Shown: in pieces, positions 17,657 through 30,408 of the stretch
Layout of the letters: every line of letters begins with the position of its first letter
How positions within the stretch are numbered: the first letter of the stretch is position 1
Assembly (NCBI GenBank): GCA_944320015.1
Contig: CALUFO010000001.1
Coordinates: 62,001 to 126,000 of the forward strand
Source: an uncultured Barnesiella sp.
GTDB taxonomy: Bacteria > Bacteroidota > Bacteroidia > Bacteroidales > Barnesiellaceae
Direction of reading: 5' to 3'
DNA length: 64,000 bases
Notes under the pieces: generated by a model
Databases searched by the model: none
What the model was told of the DNA's origin: nothing
What the model saw: the letters and a program-made list of their open reading frames with translations, nothing else
Position numbers and translations under genes: made by a program

Positions 17657-20600
17657 ATGAGAAGACGGATAAGGATTGGTACGATAGTGGCATTGACGAT
17701 AAGCGGATTAGGAGTCTATTCCGCTTTTGCGGCTATGCAGGCTCCCGATTCGCAGGAACCATTGGGCGCTGTGTCGGCAGCACAGGCGCAACCGGCGGCT
17801 CCCGACCCCGAGCCTGTGCGCTATCCGGTGGCCAAGACTGTCCCCGAGTCGTATGACGAGATAGACCAAAAAGCCCCGGTCGATTTGAAAAATCCGTCCA
17901 ACCTGAAAACCGAAGTCGAATATGACCCCGAGACCAATTGCTATGTAATCCACACCCGGGTGGCCGGCGTTGACGTGTGTACCCCTTTCATGCTGTCGGC
18001 GGCCGAGTATAACGATTACACGCTGCGCAAGTCCATGCAGCAATATTACCGCGAACGCAATGCGCAGAATTTTGCCGAAAACAGCCAGTCGGAGTTTAAT
18101 TTCCTCGATATGAACTTCTCGCTCGGCCCGTTGGAAAAGGTGTTTGGCCCGGGTGGAGTGCAGTTGAAGACACAAGGATCTATCGAGTTGAATATGGGGT
18201 TGAAATACAACAAGCTCGACAATCCCGCTTTGCCGATGAGCTCTCGTAAAAAGACCTATTTCGATTTCGATGAGAAGATACAAGCCTCGGTAACGGCCAA
18301 AGTGGGCGATAAGATGTCGTTCAACATGAACTATAATACCGACGCGACGTTCGATTTCGACTCGAAAAACCTCAAATTACAGTATCAAGGGAAAGAAGAC
18401 GAGATTATCAAAAACATCGAAGCCGGTAACGTGAGCATGACTACCGGGTCGTCGTTGATACGGGGAAGCACGGCTTTGTTTGGTGTGAAAACCACCATGC
18501 AGTTTGGAAAACTCACCGCCACCGCCCTCATCTCGCAACAGCAATCCGAGTCGAAGACTGTCAATGCCAGCGGGGGTGCGCAGACCACTCCGTTTGAGAT
18601 ACGAGCCGATGCCTATGATGAAAATCGGCATTTCTTTCTGGCTCATTTTTTTAGGGACAATTACGACAAATTCGCCTCTAAACTGCCTTATGTTTCGTCG
18701 GGGGTGAGCATAAACCGCATAGAGGTGTGGGTGACCAACAAGCAGGGCAGTTATGAGGAGGCTCGCAATATCGTGGGATTCATGGACTTGGCCGAGAATG
18801 TACATATCGGCAACGACCACTGGATTACGGCCACGGCTCAGCCCAACCCCATGAACAACTCCAACTCGCTTTATGCCGAGATTAAAAACGCTTATCCCGA
18901 TGCCCGTAACATCAATTTGGTCACACAGGCTTTGGAGCCGCTGGCGGCTTATGGTATCGAGGGCGGGCAGGACTATGTGAAGATAGAGAGCGCCCGCAAA
19001 CTCAACTCTTCGGAGTATACATTGAACGAACAGTTGGGGTATATCTCGTTGAAAAGCAAGTTGAATGCCGACGAGATGATAGCCGTCGCGTATGAATACA
19101 CCTATAACGGACAAGTTTATCAAGTAGGTGAGTTCTCGGGCGATGTGGCCGATACCGACCAATGCCTTTTCCTGAAAATGTTGAAAGGCTCTACCATATC
19201 GACTTCGCTGCCCATTTGGGACTTGATGATGAAAAATGTCTACTCGTTGGGAGCCTATCAAGTGCAGAAAGATAAATTCAGACTGTATATCAAATACAAA
19301 AACGATTCGACCGGCGTGGCCGTTAATAATATCACCGAGGGAAATATCGCCAATAAGACCCTTTTACAGGTGATGAACCTCGACCGGTTGGATGCCAATG
19401 ATACGGAATATTCCGATGGTATATTCGACTATATAGAGGGATATACGATCCAATCGTCCAATGGGCGGATTATCTTCCCGGTGATAGAGCCTTTCGGCAG
19501 CCATTTGGCCGAGGCGATAGGAAATACGGCGATAGCCGAGAAATATGTGTATCAAGAGTTGTACGACTCGACATTGACCATCGCCCAGCAGGTCTCGGAG
19601 AAAAATAAGTTTATCATGACCGGTGAGTATAAAGCCTCGTCGGGCGCAGAGATAAGTTTGAACGCCATGAATGTTCCCCGAGGCTCGGTGGTCGTTACCG
19701 CCGGGGGTATGACTTTGGTGGAAAACTCCGACTACATCGTCGACTATGCCATGGGTGTCGTGACCATATTGAACCAAAGCATCATCGAGTCGGGGACTCC
19801 CATTAGTGTTTCGCTCGAGAACCAATCGATGTTCAATATGCAGCGCAAAACCATGCTGGGACTCGACTTGAACTATGCGTTCTCGAAAGATTTCAATATC
19901 GGGGCGACTATTATGCACCTTTCTGAGAAGCCTTTGACCGAGAAAGTGAGCATGGGCGACGAGGTGTTGAACAATACCCTGTGGGGCGTAAACCTGTCGT
20001 ATAATACCGACTTCATGTGGCTGACCAATTGGTTGAACAAGATTCCTACCGTCAATGCCACGGCTCCCTCTACGCTTGCTCTTACCGCCGAGTTCGCTCA
20101 ATTAATTCCGCATAAGTCCAAAAACGGGAGTTCGCAAGGCACATCGTATATCGACGATTTCGAGTCGACACAGACAGGGCTCGATTTGAAATCGCCCTAT
20201 TCGTGGACTTTGGCCTCGACTCCTTACGACAACTCTTCCGATGCGCTTTTCCCCGAAGCCCGTTATTCCAATGATGTCCGTTATGGCCAAAACCGGGCGT
20301 TGATTTCGTGGTACTATATCGACCGAATGTTCACGCAGAAAAACTCCACGCTCATACCTTCCCACTTGAAAAACGATTTGGACCAACTCTCCAATCCTTA
20401 TGTGAGAGAGGTGAGTGTGCGCGAGATTTTTCCCAACAAGGAAATCAATTACGGGGAGTCCACAACCTTGCAAACTCTCAACCTATCGTACTATCCACAG
20501 GAGAGGGGTCCCTATAATCTCGATACCGACAATATCGACGAGCAGGGACTTTTGCTCAACCCCGAGAAACGTTGGGGTGGAATCATGCGCAAGATGGATT

Positions 20601-23600
20601 ATACCGATTTCGAGTCGTCCAACATCGAGTATATTCAATTCTGGTTGATGGATCCCTTCTTGGACGAAAACCAGACAAACCACAAAGGCGGGGAATTGTA
20701 TTTCAACTTGGGAGAGGTATCGGAAGATATTCTCAAAGACGGTATGAAATCTTTTGAAAACGGATTGCCTATCGACGGGGATACGACACAGATTGCGACT
20801 ACGGTTTGGGGAAAAGTTTCCAAGCGTCAGTCGCTCACCTATGCTTTCGACAACACGACAGGCGCTCGAGCCATGCAAGATGTGGGGCTCGACGGTCTTA
20901 CCAACGATGAGGAGTATGGCTTCTCTTCGTATAAGGACTATTTGGCGAAATTGGAATCCAAGCTCTCCCCGGCGGTGGTGGAGGCCATGCGGCAAGACCA
21001 GTTCTCGCCATTCAACGACCCGGCGGGCGACAATTACCATTTTTACCGTGGCCACGATTACGACGACGAGCAAACCTCTATTCTCGACCGTTACAAACGC
21101 TACAACGGTACCGATGGCAACTCCCGTTCGACCGAGGAGGTCGACGACTCGTATTACCAGTCGGCCAAGAGTGTGCCCGATGTGGAAGACATCAACCAAG
21201 ACAATACGTTGAATGAGTATGAGCGTTACTACCAATATCGCATATCGTTGTGCCCCGACAGTCTGGTAGTGGGGAAGAACTATATTACCGACAAGCGCGA
21301 GACGACAGTACAGCTTCGCAACGGTCAGGAGGGTAGGGCTGTGTGGTACCAGTTCAAAGTGCCACTCTCCAATCCGCAGAAAAAAGTAGGCTCTATACAG
21401 GATTTCAAGACGATACGGTTTATTCGTATGTTCATGACCGGGTTTGAGTGTGAGACTCATTTGCGATTTGCCACGTTGGAACTGGTGCGGGGCGAGTGGC
21501 GCAACTACGACTATTCGCTGAATACGATTGCCGATGCGCCGGCGCAAGGAAACCTCGACGTGTCGGTAGTCAATATCGAGGAGAACGCCGGGCAGGTGCC
21601 GGTGAACTATGTGTTGCCGCCGGGTGTGACCCGTATCATCGACCCGGGGCAGTCGCAGATTACGCAACTCAACGAGCAGGCCATGTCGCTGAAAGTTACC
21701 GGGTTGCCTACGGGCGAGTCGCGCGCCGTCTATAAGAATAGCGGTATGGACATGCGTACCTACAAGCGATTGCAGATGTTTGTCCACGCCGAGAGCCTTA
21801 TCGACGACTATACCAATTTGAGAGATGGCGACGTCTCGGTATTTTTGCGTTTGGGTTCCGACAGCAAATCGAATTACTATGAATACGAGATTCCCGTGTC
21901 GTTGACCGAGCCGGGCAATTATAGCACCTACAACGCACAAGACCAAGAGGCGGTGTGGCCTTCGTCCAACATGTTTGATTTCCCGCTCTCCTTGTTTACC
22001 GACTTGAAGCTGGAGCGTAATGCCAAGAAGCGAATGGACAATTCGGCAGTGACCTTCCAAACTCCTTATTCGGTCTATGATCCCGATAAACCGCAAAACA
22101 AGGTGACTGTCGTGGGAAATCCCACGTTGAGCGATGTGCGCACCATGATGATAGGTGTGCGAAACAACTCGAATGCGACCAAGGATGTGGTGGTCTGGGT
22201 CAACGAGATGCGATTGACCGACTTTGACCAATCGGGTGGTTGGGCGGCCAAAGCCAATTTGAATTTGGGCTTGTCGGATATTGCCACGCTCAATATCGCC
22301 GGCCATGTGGAGACGGTCGGGTTTGGTGGTATAGACCAGAGTCTCACCGAACGTCGGCTCGACGATTATTACCAGTACAACATCGCCACTATGGTCGAGT
22401 TGGGACGCTTCCTTCCCGAGAAAGTGAAACTGAGAGCACCTCTGTTCTATTCGATTACCGAGCAGCGAACTTCCCCGAAGTATAATCCGTTGGATCAAGA
22501 TATTTTGTTGAAAGACGCATTGGACAACGCCGGGAGCCAAGCCGAGCGCGATTCGATAAGCGAGGCTTCGATCGAACGCTCGACGGTCGAGAGTTTCAGC
22601 CTTTCGGGTGTTACATTCGACGTGCGAAGCAAGAACCCCATGCCTTACGACCCGGCCAACTTCTCGATTAGCTATTCATATAACCGGCAATCCAACCAAG
22701 ACCCCACGACCGAGTTTGAAAATACCTATGATTACCGGGGAAGTTTCACTTACTCCTATACACCTTTTGTCAAACCGTTTGTGCCGTTTAAAGGTTTGAA
22801 AAGCAAATCGAAGCATCTGAAATTCTTGAAAGAGTGGGAGTTTAATTATCTCCCCTCCAATATAGCCTTTAATACCAACATGTCGAGGTATTACTATGAG
22901 CAACAGATTCGTGATGTGAGCGGGTCGGGTGGCATGGCTTTGCCCACCAGTGTGAGCAAAAGTTTCTTGTGGGACCGGCAGTTCTCCTTGTCGTGGAATC
23001 TCACGAAATCGCTCAATTTCTCGTTGCAGACCATGACGAACGCCCATATCGAGGAACCTGTGGGCGTGGTGAACAAACAGCTTTTCCCCGACGAATACGA
23101 GTTGTGGAAAGACACGGTGATGAACAGTATCAAAAATCTGGGAACTCCGTGGAATTACAACCAGACTTTCAACGCCTCATATACTGCGCCCTTCAATAAA
23201 ATACCAGTACTCGATTATCTCTCTTTCAATGCCAAATACAACGCTACTTACACTTGGGAGAGGGGTGCACAGATTTCGAGCGACATAGATTTGGGCAATA
23301 CAATCAATAACCAAGGCCAGTTGAGTTTCGACGGACGGTTCAACTTCGAGCAGCTGTATAACAAATCGAGGTATTTGCAGAAGATAAACCGGCGTTTCTC
23401 GTCGAACAACCGGGCGGCGGCGGTCAAGAAAGACAAGAAATTCGAGCGTACCATTCTGCTCCGTGAGGATACCACGGTGACGTTGAGGCACAACCTCAAT
23501 AACAAGAAAGTGAAAGTGGTGGCGCGCGACGATGCCGGCAAGCGGGTCGCCGTGAGAACAAAAGTCGTCGACGCCAACAATGTGATGATTCTCGATAGGG

Positions 23601-25087
23601 GAACCCAGCGGTTGAATGTGATAATTACTCCCGGCAAGCCCGAAGTCAATTTCTGGAAAGAGTTCGCCGAATACTCGTTGCGGGGACTCATGATGGTGCG
23701 CAATGCCAGTGTGCGCTATCGCAGGACCAACACCACGTCGTTGCCGCTCTTCTCGCCGAACGTAGGCGATGTATTCGGGCAATCGACTTCCTATGGACCT
23801 ATGTCGCCCGGTCTCGATTTCGCATTCGGGTTTACCGACGAAAGCTATGTATATCAAGCCAAAGAGCGGGGTTGGCTGTTGTGCGACTCTACGCAGGTGA
23901 GCCCGGCTCTTATAGGAAGTACCGAGGAGTTCAATTTCGAGGTGGCTCTCGAGCCGATTCGAGGATTGAAAATAAATTTGACAGGAAACCGCACCGATAC
24001 GCGCAGCTCGCAAATGCAGTTCATGTATGACGAGATGCCCACGACTCGGGGAGGTAGTTACACCAAAACGCATATCGCACTGAAAACGGCTTTCAGGAAC
24101 AGTTCGGCAAAAAACGGTTACTCGTCGCAAGCCTTCAACCAGTTTTTGCAAAACCGCGAGATCATAGCTGCCCGTTTGGAAGCCCACTATGCTTCGTTGG
24201 GCAACTATCCTAATAAAGGGTTTATCTCGTCTACCGGATTCGGTAATAAACCTTATGACCCCTCCAACGGCGGGGTAAGCCGCAGTTCGGCCGATGTGAT
24301 GATTCCCGCTTTCCTTGCCGCTTACTCCGGTATCGACGCCCGCAAGGTGGGGTTGTCGCCGTTCCCCGGCTTGTCGGCGATCTTGCCCAACTGGCGTATT
24401 ACCTACGATGGATTGATGCAAATACCGGTTATTAAGAAATATTTCAAGGCATTTACCCTTTCGCACACCTACCAGTGTACCTATTCGGTAGGGTCGTTCT
24501 CGTCGTATCTCAATTGGGTGGAGTCCGACGGCGATTTCGGGTTTGTGCGCGATGAGCTTTCGGGCAACCCCATACCCTCTTCGCCTTTCGATATTTCGTC
24601 GGTCATGATTACCGAGAAGTTCGCCCCGCTCATCGGGTTGACCGTCACTTTGAAAAACAACATTACCGGGAATATCAAATACAACGATTCTCGCACGCTC
24701 ACATTGAACTCAGCAGCCGGACAAATCGTCGAGGCGACCACTACCGACTTCACTATCGGAGCCGGATATAAGATTGCCAATTTCAACACGATTCTCAAAT
24801 TGAGAGGCTCGCAAACGGGGGTTAGTAACGACCTTACCCTCAACGCCGATTTCTCGTTCCGTAAGAATCAAGCCCTTATACGTCGTATCGAGCAGAATTT
24901 CACGCAGGCGACCAGCGGTACCCGCACTACCATGTTGAAAATAACCGCCAATTATGTATTGAGCAAGCGCATTACATTGGGCGCCTATTTCGACCACCAG
25001 ATAAATACCCCGTTGGTATCGTCGTCGTCCTATCCTATCACCAATAGCAATTACGGTATTTCGGTGCGGCTGTCGTTATTGAAATAA
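17657..25087 (+). CDS. sprA: Type IX secretion outer-membrane translocon SprA (Sov)
   Basis: 2476 aa, within the usual range for SprA. It forms the very large single-chain outer-membrane beta-barrel pore of the type IX secretion system, through which proteins with C-terminal sorting domains cross the outer membrane. A signal peptide (about residues 1-25) is followed by a long series of amphipathic strands. Family landmarks are LNFLDMNFSLGPLEKVFGPGGVQLK-like text near residues 140-165 (seen here as FNLDMNFSLGP-type spacing), the conserved SYIDDFESTQTGLDLKSP segment near residue 830, and the C-terminal strand ending RLSLLK. AGGAG at 17646-17650 precedes the ATG. No frame break. The three sorting-domain proteins at 32828-41793 are likely substrates. 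Confidence 0.95.
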   Translation: MRRRIRIGTIVALTISGLGVYSAFAAMQAPDSQEPLGAVSAAQAQPAAPDPEPVRYPVAKTVPESYDEIDQKAPVDLKNPSNLKTEVEYDPETNCYVIHTRVAGVDVCTPFMLSAAEYNDYTLRKSMQQYYRERNAQNFAENSQSEFNFLDMNFSLGPLEKVFGPGGVQLKTQGSIELNMGLKYNKLDNPALPMSSRKKTYFDFDEKIQASVTAKVGDKMSFNMNYNTDATFDFDSKNLKLQYQGKEDEIIKNIEAGNVSMTTGSSLIRGSTALFGVKTTMQFGKLTATALISQQQSESKTVNASGGAQTTPFEIRADAYDENRHFFLAHFFRDNYDKFASKLPYVSSGVSINRIEVWVTNKQGSYEEARNIVGFMDLAENVHIGNDHWITATAQPNPMNNSNSLYAEIKNAYPDARNINLVTQALEPLAAYGIEGGQDYVKIESARKLNSSEYTLNEQLGYISLKSKLNADEMIAVAYEYTYNGQVYQVGEFSGDVADTDQCLFLKMLKGSTISTSLPIWDLMMKNVYSLGAYQVQKDKFRLYIKYKNDSTGVAVNNITEGNIANKTLLQVMNLDRLDANDTEYSDGIFDYIEGYTIQSSNGRIIFPVIEPFGSHLAEAIGNTAIAEKYVYQELYDSTLTIAQQVSEKNKFIMTGEYKASSGAEISLNAMNVPRGSVVVTAGGMTLVENSDYIVDYAMGVVTILNQSIIESGTPISVSLENQSMFNMQRKTMLGLDLNYAFSKDFNIGATIMHLSEKPLTEKVSMGDEVLNNTLWGVNLSYNTDFMWLTNWLNKIPTVNATAPSTLALTAEFAQLIPHKSKNGSSQGTSYIDDFESTQTGLDLKSPYSWTLASTPYDNSSDALFPEARYSNDVRYGQNRALISWYYIDRMFTQKNSTLIPSHLKNDLDQLSNPYVREVSVREIFPNKEINYGESTTLQTLNLSYYPQERGPYNLDTDNIDEQGLLLNPEKRWGGIMRKMDYTDFESSNIEYIQFWLMDPFLDENQTNHKGGELYFNLGEVSEDILKDGMKSFENGLPIDGDTTQIATTVWGKVSKRQSLTYAFDNTTGARAMQDVGLDGLTNDEEYGFSSYKDYLAKLESKLSPAVVEAMRQDQFSPFNDPAGDNYHFYRGHDYDDEQTSILDRYKRYNGTDGNSRSTEEVDDSYYQSAKSVPDVEDINQDNTLNEYERYYQYRISLCPDSLVVGKNYITDKRETTVQLRNGQEGRAVWYQFKVPLSNPQKKVGSIQDFKTIRFIRMFMTGFECETHLRFATLELVRGEWRNYDYSLNTIADAPAQGNLDVSVVNIEENAGQVPVNYVLPPGVTRIIDPGQSQITQLNEQAMSLKVTGLPTGESRAVYKNSGMDMRTYKRLQMFVHAESLIDDYTNLRDGDVSVFLRLGSDSKSNYYEYEIPVSLTEPGNYSTYNAQDQEAVWPSSNMFDFPLSLFTDLKLERNAKKRMDNSAVTFQTPYSVYDPDKPQNKVTVVGNPTLSDVRTMMIGVRNNSNATKDVVVWVNEMRLTDFDQSGGWAAKANLNLGLSDIATLNIAGHVETVGFGGIDQSLTERRLDDYYQYNIATMVELGRFLPEKVKLRAPLFYSITEQRTSPKYNPLDQDILLKDALDNAGSQAERDSISEASIERSTVESFSLSGVTFDVRSKNPMPYDPANFSISYSYNRQSNQDPTTEFENTYDYRGSFTYSYTPFVKPFVPFKGLKSKSKHLKFLKEWEFNYLPSNIAFNTNMSRYYYEQQIRDVSGSGGMALPTSVSKSFLWDRQFSLSWNLTKSLNFSLQTMTNAHIEEPVGVVNKQLFPDEYELWKDTVMNSIKNLGTPWNYNQTFNASYTAPFNKIPVLDYLSFNAKYNATYTWERGAQISSDIDLGNTINNQGQLSFDGRFNFEQLYNKSRYLQKINRRFSSNNRAAAVKKDKKFERTILLREDTTVTLRHNLNNKKVKVVARDDAGKRVAVRTKVVDANNVMILDRGTQRLNVIITPGKPEVNFWKEFAEYSLRGLMMVRNASVRYRRTNTTSLPLFSPNVGDVFGQSTSYGPMSPGLDFAFGFTDESYVYQAKERGWLLCDSTQVSPALIGSTEEFNFEVALEPIRGLKINLTGNRTDTRSSQMQFMYDEMPTTRGGSYTKTHIALKTAFRNSSAKNGYSSQAFNQFLQNREIIAARLEAHYASLGNYPNKGFISSTGFGNKPYDPSNGGVSRSSADVMIPAFLAAYSGIDARKVGLSPFPGLSAILPNWRITYDGLMQIPVIKKYFKAFTLSHTYQCTYSVGSFSSYLNWVESDGDFGFVRDELSGNPIPSSPFDISSVMITEKFAPLIGLTVTLKNNITGNIKYNDSRTLTLNSAAGQIVEATTTDFTIGAGYKIANFNTILKLRGSQTGVSNDLTLNADFSFRKNQALIRRIEQNFTQATSGTRTTMLKITANYVLSKRITLGAYFDHQINTPLVSSSSYPITNSNYGISVRLSLLK

Positions 25088-25173
25088 AATATTTTATATA
25101 TTCGGTTAAATAGTCGTGTAGTTTAAGGAGTTTCTCCAATTATTCGTTTTTCTTAATGAAAGGGACGGGATAA

Positions 25174-27402
<2,229 letters not shown>

Positions 27403-27430
27403 CGGCTTTGAGGTATGGTGATATATGGCT

Positions 27431-27475
27431 CGGAGAAGATAGTCTGTTGGGCGGCTATCTTCTCCGGCTGTTTTT
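27431..27475. terminator. Bidirectional terminator between GH97 and the tail-hub gene
   Basis: 12-bp perfect arms CGGAGAAGATAG (27431-27442) / CTATCTTCTCCG (27455-27466) followed by GCTGTTTTTA on the plus strand. The convergent minus-strand gene stops at 27474. Confidence 0.85.
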
Positions 27476-30047
27476 AATACAATCGGTTGTTGTCCGAGAT
27501 GATGCGAAAAAGGACATCGACTCCGGTCAGGTGAAAGTCCGAGGCGACTTCCCCCGACAGGACAAGCCTGTAATATCGGTAAACAGGCCCGGTGACGCGC
27601 CGGGACACCAGCTCGGGAATCCGTCCCGAAACGGTCATTTTGTAAATCTGAGCCATTTTGTTTCTCGCATCGTTCCCGCCCCAAAGCGAGACCGTTATGC
27701 CGCCTTCCTGAGCCGAGAGTCTCCAAATCACCTTTTCCCACTTTTGATACCCCTCGCTTTGTAGCGATATGGGTCGTGACATGAGCGCTATCGGCACAGG
27801 TGAGTCGTAGTTCTCTTTTTGCAAATCATAGACTTGCCCCGATGGGGTTTGGGCAAGCAGATGCGACGCGTCGTAAAACAGCGAGGTATAGACTCGGGTC
27901 GAGCGGTACATGTACAACGTGGGGAGATGGATCACCAGCGAGTAGTCGAGCTCGGGTTTGCAACAAACCAACTCTTTCTCTACCGTATTGTAGGCGATGG
28001 AACAGCCCTTGATATAATCCGACAGCGGGGTGGAGTCGTACGCCGATTGTAATAACTCGTAGTCGGTGTGGTGGAACCGTATGGGGTCGTTGTTTTCGTA
28101 GGGAAATTCGTCGAACGATAAAAGCGGCTGTACCTCTGAGCCTCTCAAAATCGAAAGACCCTTTTGGGTATAGAATACAATCGAACCTTCCAGCGGGACA
28201 ATGGGATACCCTTTGGGTATCGATTCCCGGCTCAGTTGGTGTTGGGCGCTGTAACAAGCGCCGCCGGTTCCATTTTGCAGGGCCCAGATACCCTCCTCGG
28301 TAAATAGGTACAGCGGGAACTCGCCAAACTGCCCTTCCGACAGCGCCGCGGTGATGGTCGCTATCCCTGTGATATTGCTGTTCGAGGCCGAGTAGGTTTG
28401 TTCGGCCGGGAAGATAAACGGGTTTTCATATTTCGAGACTCGCAATATGTTGGGTTGCTCGTAAGTGTCGTTGTGGGGCGTGGGTATGGAAAATTCGCCC
28501 GGCGATGAGACCAGTTTCAAGGCGATCGCCGTGAGCGATTCGTCCAGATAGTCGGCTCGGTTTTCATACTCCGAGGGTGTCAAGTCGAAGCTCTTTCGGT
28601 ATATGCCCGTGTTGCTTTTTACGGCAATCTCCATTTTGTAGGCGTTGCTGTCGGGATAAGAGAGAAGCGGTGAGAATTGGTTGCAAAAGTAGTTCAACAC
28701 TCCGCTCCAAACCACTTTGCATTCGCCTCGCTCGGTTTTCAGGGAGGTGCAGATATAAGCCTCGGCCGTTTCGGAGAACTCTTTCCCGGTGGAGAACAGA
28801 CTCAGCGGGAAACCGGGGAACATCTTTTTTTTCAGGTTGGCGAGGTGCAATCGTTTATCATGCACATAGCTCACTTGTGCTCCCGTAGAGAGAAGGGTCG
28901 TGTTGTCGGGCGAGAGAATCTCTTCATGGACGAGTTGGTCGGGGCGTATCTCATGTTCTATTTCATAGGTGTCACCTTCCTTCCAGCCGCTCCAATCTTC
29001 GATAGAGGCTATTTTATAAAAAAGCGGAGCTTGCAAATACTGCTTTTGAATCTCTTTCTTGTCGAGAAACGAGATGTCGCCTTTGAGGTAGAAGGTGATT
29101 GTTTCGTTCTCTTCGATGCGTTCGATAGTAAATTCAAGCCCCTGTTGCTTCTGGTCGGGCTCGAAAATCGTGGTTTCGGGAGCCACAAAAAAGTCGACGC
29201 TTCTCACAATATCTTTCCAGTTATCGAGATTGAGCCGGTGGATATGATATTTGATGCAATAATTCTCGGCGAGGATTTGTCCCCTGTAAGAGCCCGTGCA
29301 AAGGTCGTTGGAGCTTTTCAGCCGTATTTCCAGTTGGCAGGGTTGGATAGGCTCGGGCAACGAAATCATGACCGGTGACGATGAGAATATTTGGCTTCCG
29401 TCGTACAGCGTGACCGCATAGCGTATGAGGACGGGCTGTATGAAGGTGTACTTCTTCCACGCATTTTCCTGTAACTGGAAGAATGCGTTGTAATAAGCGT
29501 CGTTGAAGTAGTTCCTGTCGGCCGTCTCGAGTCGGGTAGGGTTGTAGTAAGTCTCCATGAATGTATATTCGTCGACCCAATAGGCGTCGGTGTATGTGAT
29601 ATGCGGGAAAAACGAAATCTCGGGCATATCGGGCTTCTCTCCCAAAAAGAGGTATTGGTCGTTCTTGTAGAGCAGGTAATAGGTCGTTTCGGAACAAACG
29701 GCGATGAGGGTGTTGCCTATCGATTGTACCGATAGAATCTCTTTGTCTGTCGAGTTGAACAACTGCAAGTTCTTCTTTTCTATCTTTCCGCTCTCTTTTT
29801 CTACCAAGGCTTCGTAGTAAAGCGCGTGTTTCGTGGCGGTGATGTGGTGCTCCCCGTCGTAACAGTTATGGATATACACGAGTGCGCGTTGGTTCCCGGC
29901 CGTGTCGTATAGATATTCGGGAGTCCCCACGGGGACGAGCTCTCCCGATTTTTGTCGCAGGTTCACGATACTTGTGCAGTCTCCCGGCTGTGCCGATGAG
30001 GGCGATGAACGATGGTTCATTCCATTGAATACGATTCTCGATTTCAT
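27474..30047 (-). CDS. Phage tail-hub / DNA-stabilisation-like protein, isolated from any prophage
   Basis: 857 aa from the ATG at 30045-30047; a longer in-frame reading would run through the promoter and the inverted repeat upstream, so I reject it. The N-terminus (RIVFNGMNHRSSPSSAQPGDC, then NLRQKSGELVPVG) matches the opening of podovirus tail proteins that thread the portal exit (P22 gp10 stabilisation protein or T7 gp12 nozzle type). The central part has many beta repeats; FPLYLFTEEGIWAL with IVFYTQKGLSILRGSEVQPLL (around 600-680) is typical of the propeller-like hub fold. The C-terminus (WRLSAQEGGITVSLWGGND, YRYYRLVLSG) is also beta-rich. No signal peptide. It stands alone between GH97 and ppx with its own promoter (30068-30108) and terminator. 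Intact; codon use as neighbours. The subclass of tail protein is inferred. Confidence 0.7.
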   Translation of the reverse strand: MKSRIVFNGMNHRSSPSSAQPGDCTSIVNLRQKSGELVPVGTPEYLYDTAGNQRALVYIHNCYDGEHHITATKHALYYEALVEKESGKIEKKNLQLFNSTDKEILSVQSIGNTLIAVCSETTYYLLYKNDQYLFLGEKPDMPEISFFPHITYTDAYWVDEYTFMETYYNPTRLETADRNYFNDAYYNAFFQLQENAWKKYTFIQPVLIRYAVTLYDGSQIFSSSPVMISLPEPIQPCQLEIRLKSSNDLCTGSYRGQILAENYCIKYHIHRLNLDNWKDIVRSVDFFVAPETTIFEPDQKQQGLEFTIERIEENETITFYLKGDISFLDKKEIQKQYLQAPLFYKIASIEDWSGWKEGDTYEIEHEIRPDQLVHEEILSPDNTTLLSTGAQVSYVHDKRLHLANLKKKMFPGFPLSLFSTGKEFSETAEAYICTSLKTERGECKVVWSGVLNYFCNQFSPLLSYPDSNAYKMEIAVKSNTGIYRKSFDLTPSEYENRADYLDESLTAIALKLVSSPGEFSIPTPHNDTYEQPNILRVSKYENPFIFPAEQTYSASNSNITGIATITAALSEGQFGEFPLYLFTEEGIWALQNGTGGACYSAQHQLSRESIPKGYPIVPLEGSIVFYTQKGLSILRGSEVQPLLSFDEFPYENNDPIRFHHTDYELLQSAYDSTPLSDYIKGCSIAYNTVEKELVCCKPELDYSLVIHLPTLYMYRSTRVYTSLFYDASHLLAQTPSGQVYDLQKENYDSPVPIALMSRPISLQSEGYQKWEKVIWRLSAQEGGITVSLWGGNDARNKMAQIYKMTVSGRIPELVSRRVTGPVYRYYRLVLSGEVASDFHLTGVDVLFRIISDNNRLY

Positions 30048-30067
30048 AAGGCAGAAAAAATTTCCGG

Positions 30068-30108
30068 TAAAAGTAATACCGGTCTGCCTCGCTTTTTTGG
30101 CATGATGA
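30068..30108 (-). promoter_or_regulatory. Shared virion-regulon promoter, copy 3
   Basis: Minus-strand TCATCATGCCA (30108-30098), exactly 26 nt, TTTA (30071-30068; extended -7 TACTTTTA), then 20 nt to the ATG at 30047. Matches the copies at 3901-3941 and 10887-10927. Confidence 0.65.
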
Positions 30109-30125
30109 TACTCTTTGGGAAGAAA

Positions 30126-30185
30126 GAGACTCCTTCCTCGCCGCGATTGATAAATTGTGGAAATAAAAAAAGAGGAAGGAGTCTC
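30126..30185. repeat. Perfect 14-bp inverted repeat upstream of the tail-hub promoter
   Basis: GAGACTCCTTCCTC (30126-30139) and GAGGAAGGAGTCTC (30172-30185) are exact inverse copies with a 32-bp loop. The near arm is 17 bp upstream of the TGCCA box. It may be an activator/repressor site or an insulating hairpin. The rest of 30109-30382 shows no gene. Confidence 0.6.
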
Positions 30186-30382
30186 CCGTTTCTCCGTTAT
30201 CGGGAAACTGCGCAAAATTCGAGTATAACCAATCGATGTGTTGCGCAAAACCTGTTTATTCAACACGGTTTCGAGAATACAACAGCCGGCGGGCGGTAAA
30301 TGTTCGTCGGGGGTTCTACTAAAAAAATAGAATATTCGGGATATTTTGTGCTTGGGAAGATTCGTGTTATGGTATAAATGAT

Positions 30383-30390
30383 TATCTTCG
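30383..30390 (+). promoter_or_regulatory. Putative -7 element for the Ppx/GppA gene
   Basis: TATCTTCG, one base from TAnnTTTG; the same variant precedes the patatin gene at 54917. It lies 18 bp before the ATG, giving a short leader. No clear -33 box. Confidence 0.4.
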
Positions 30391-30408
30391 CTTAACAATC
30401 GAAACGGT

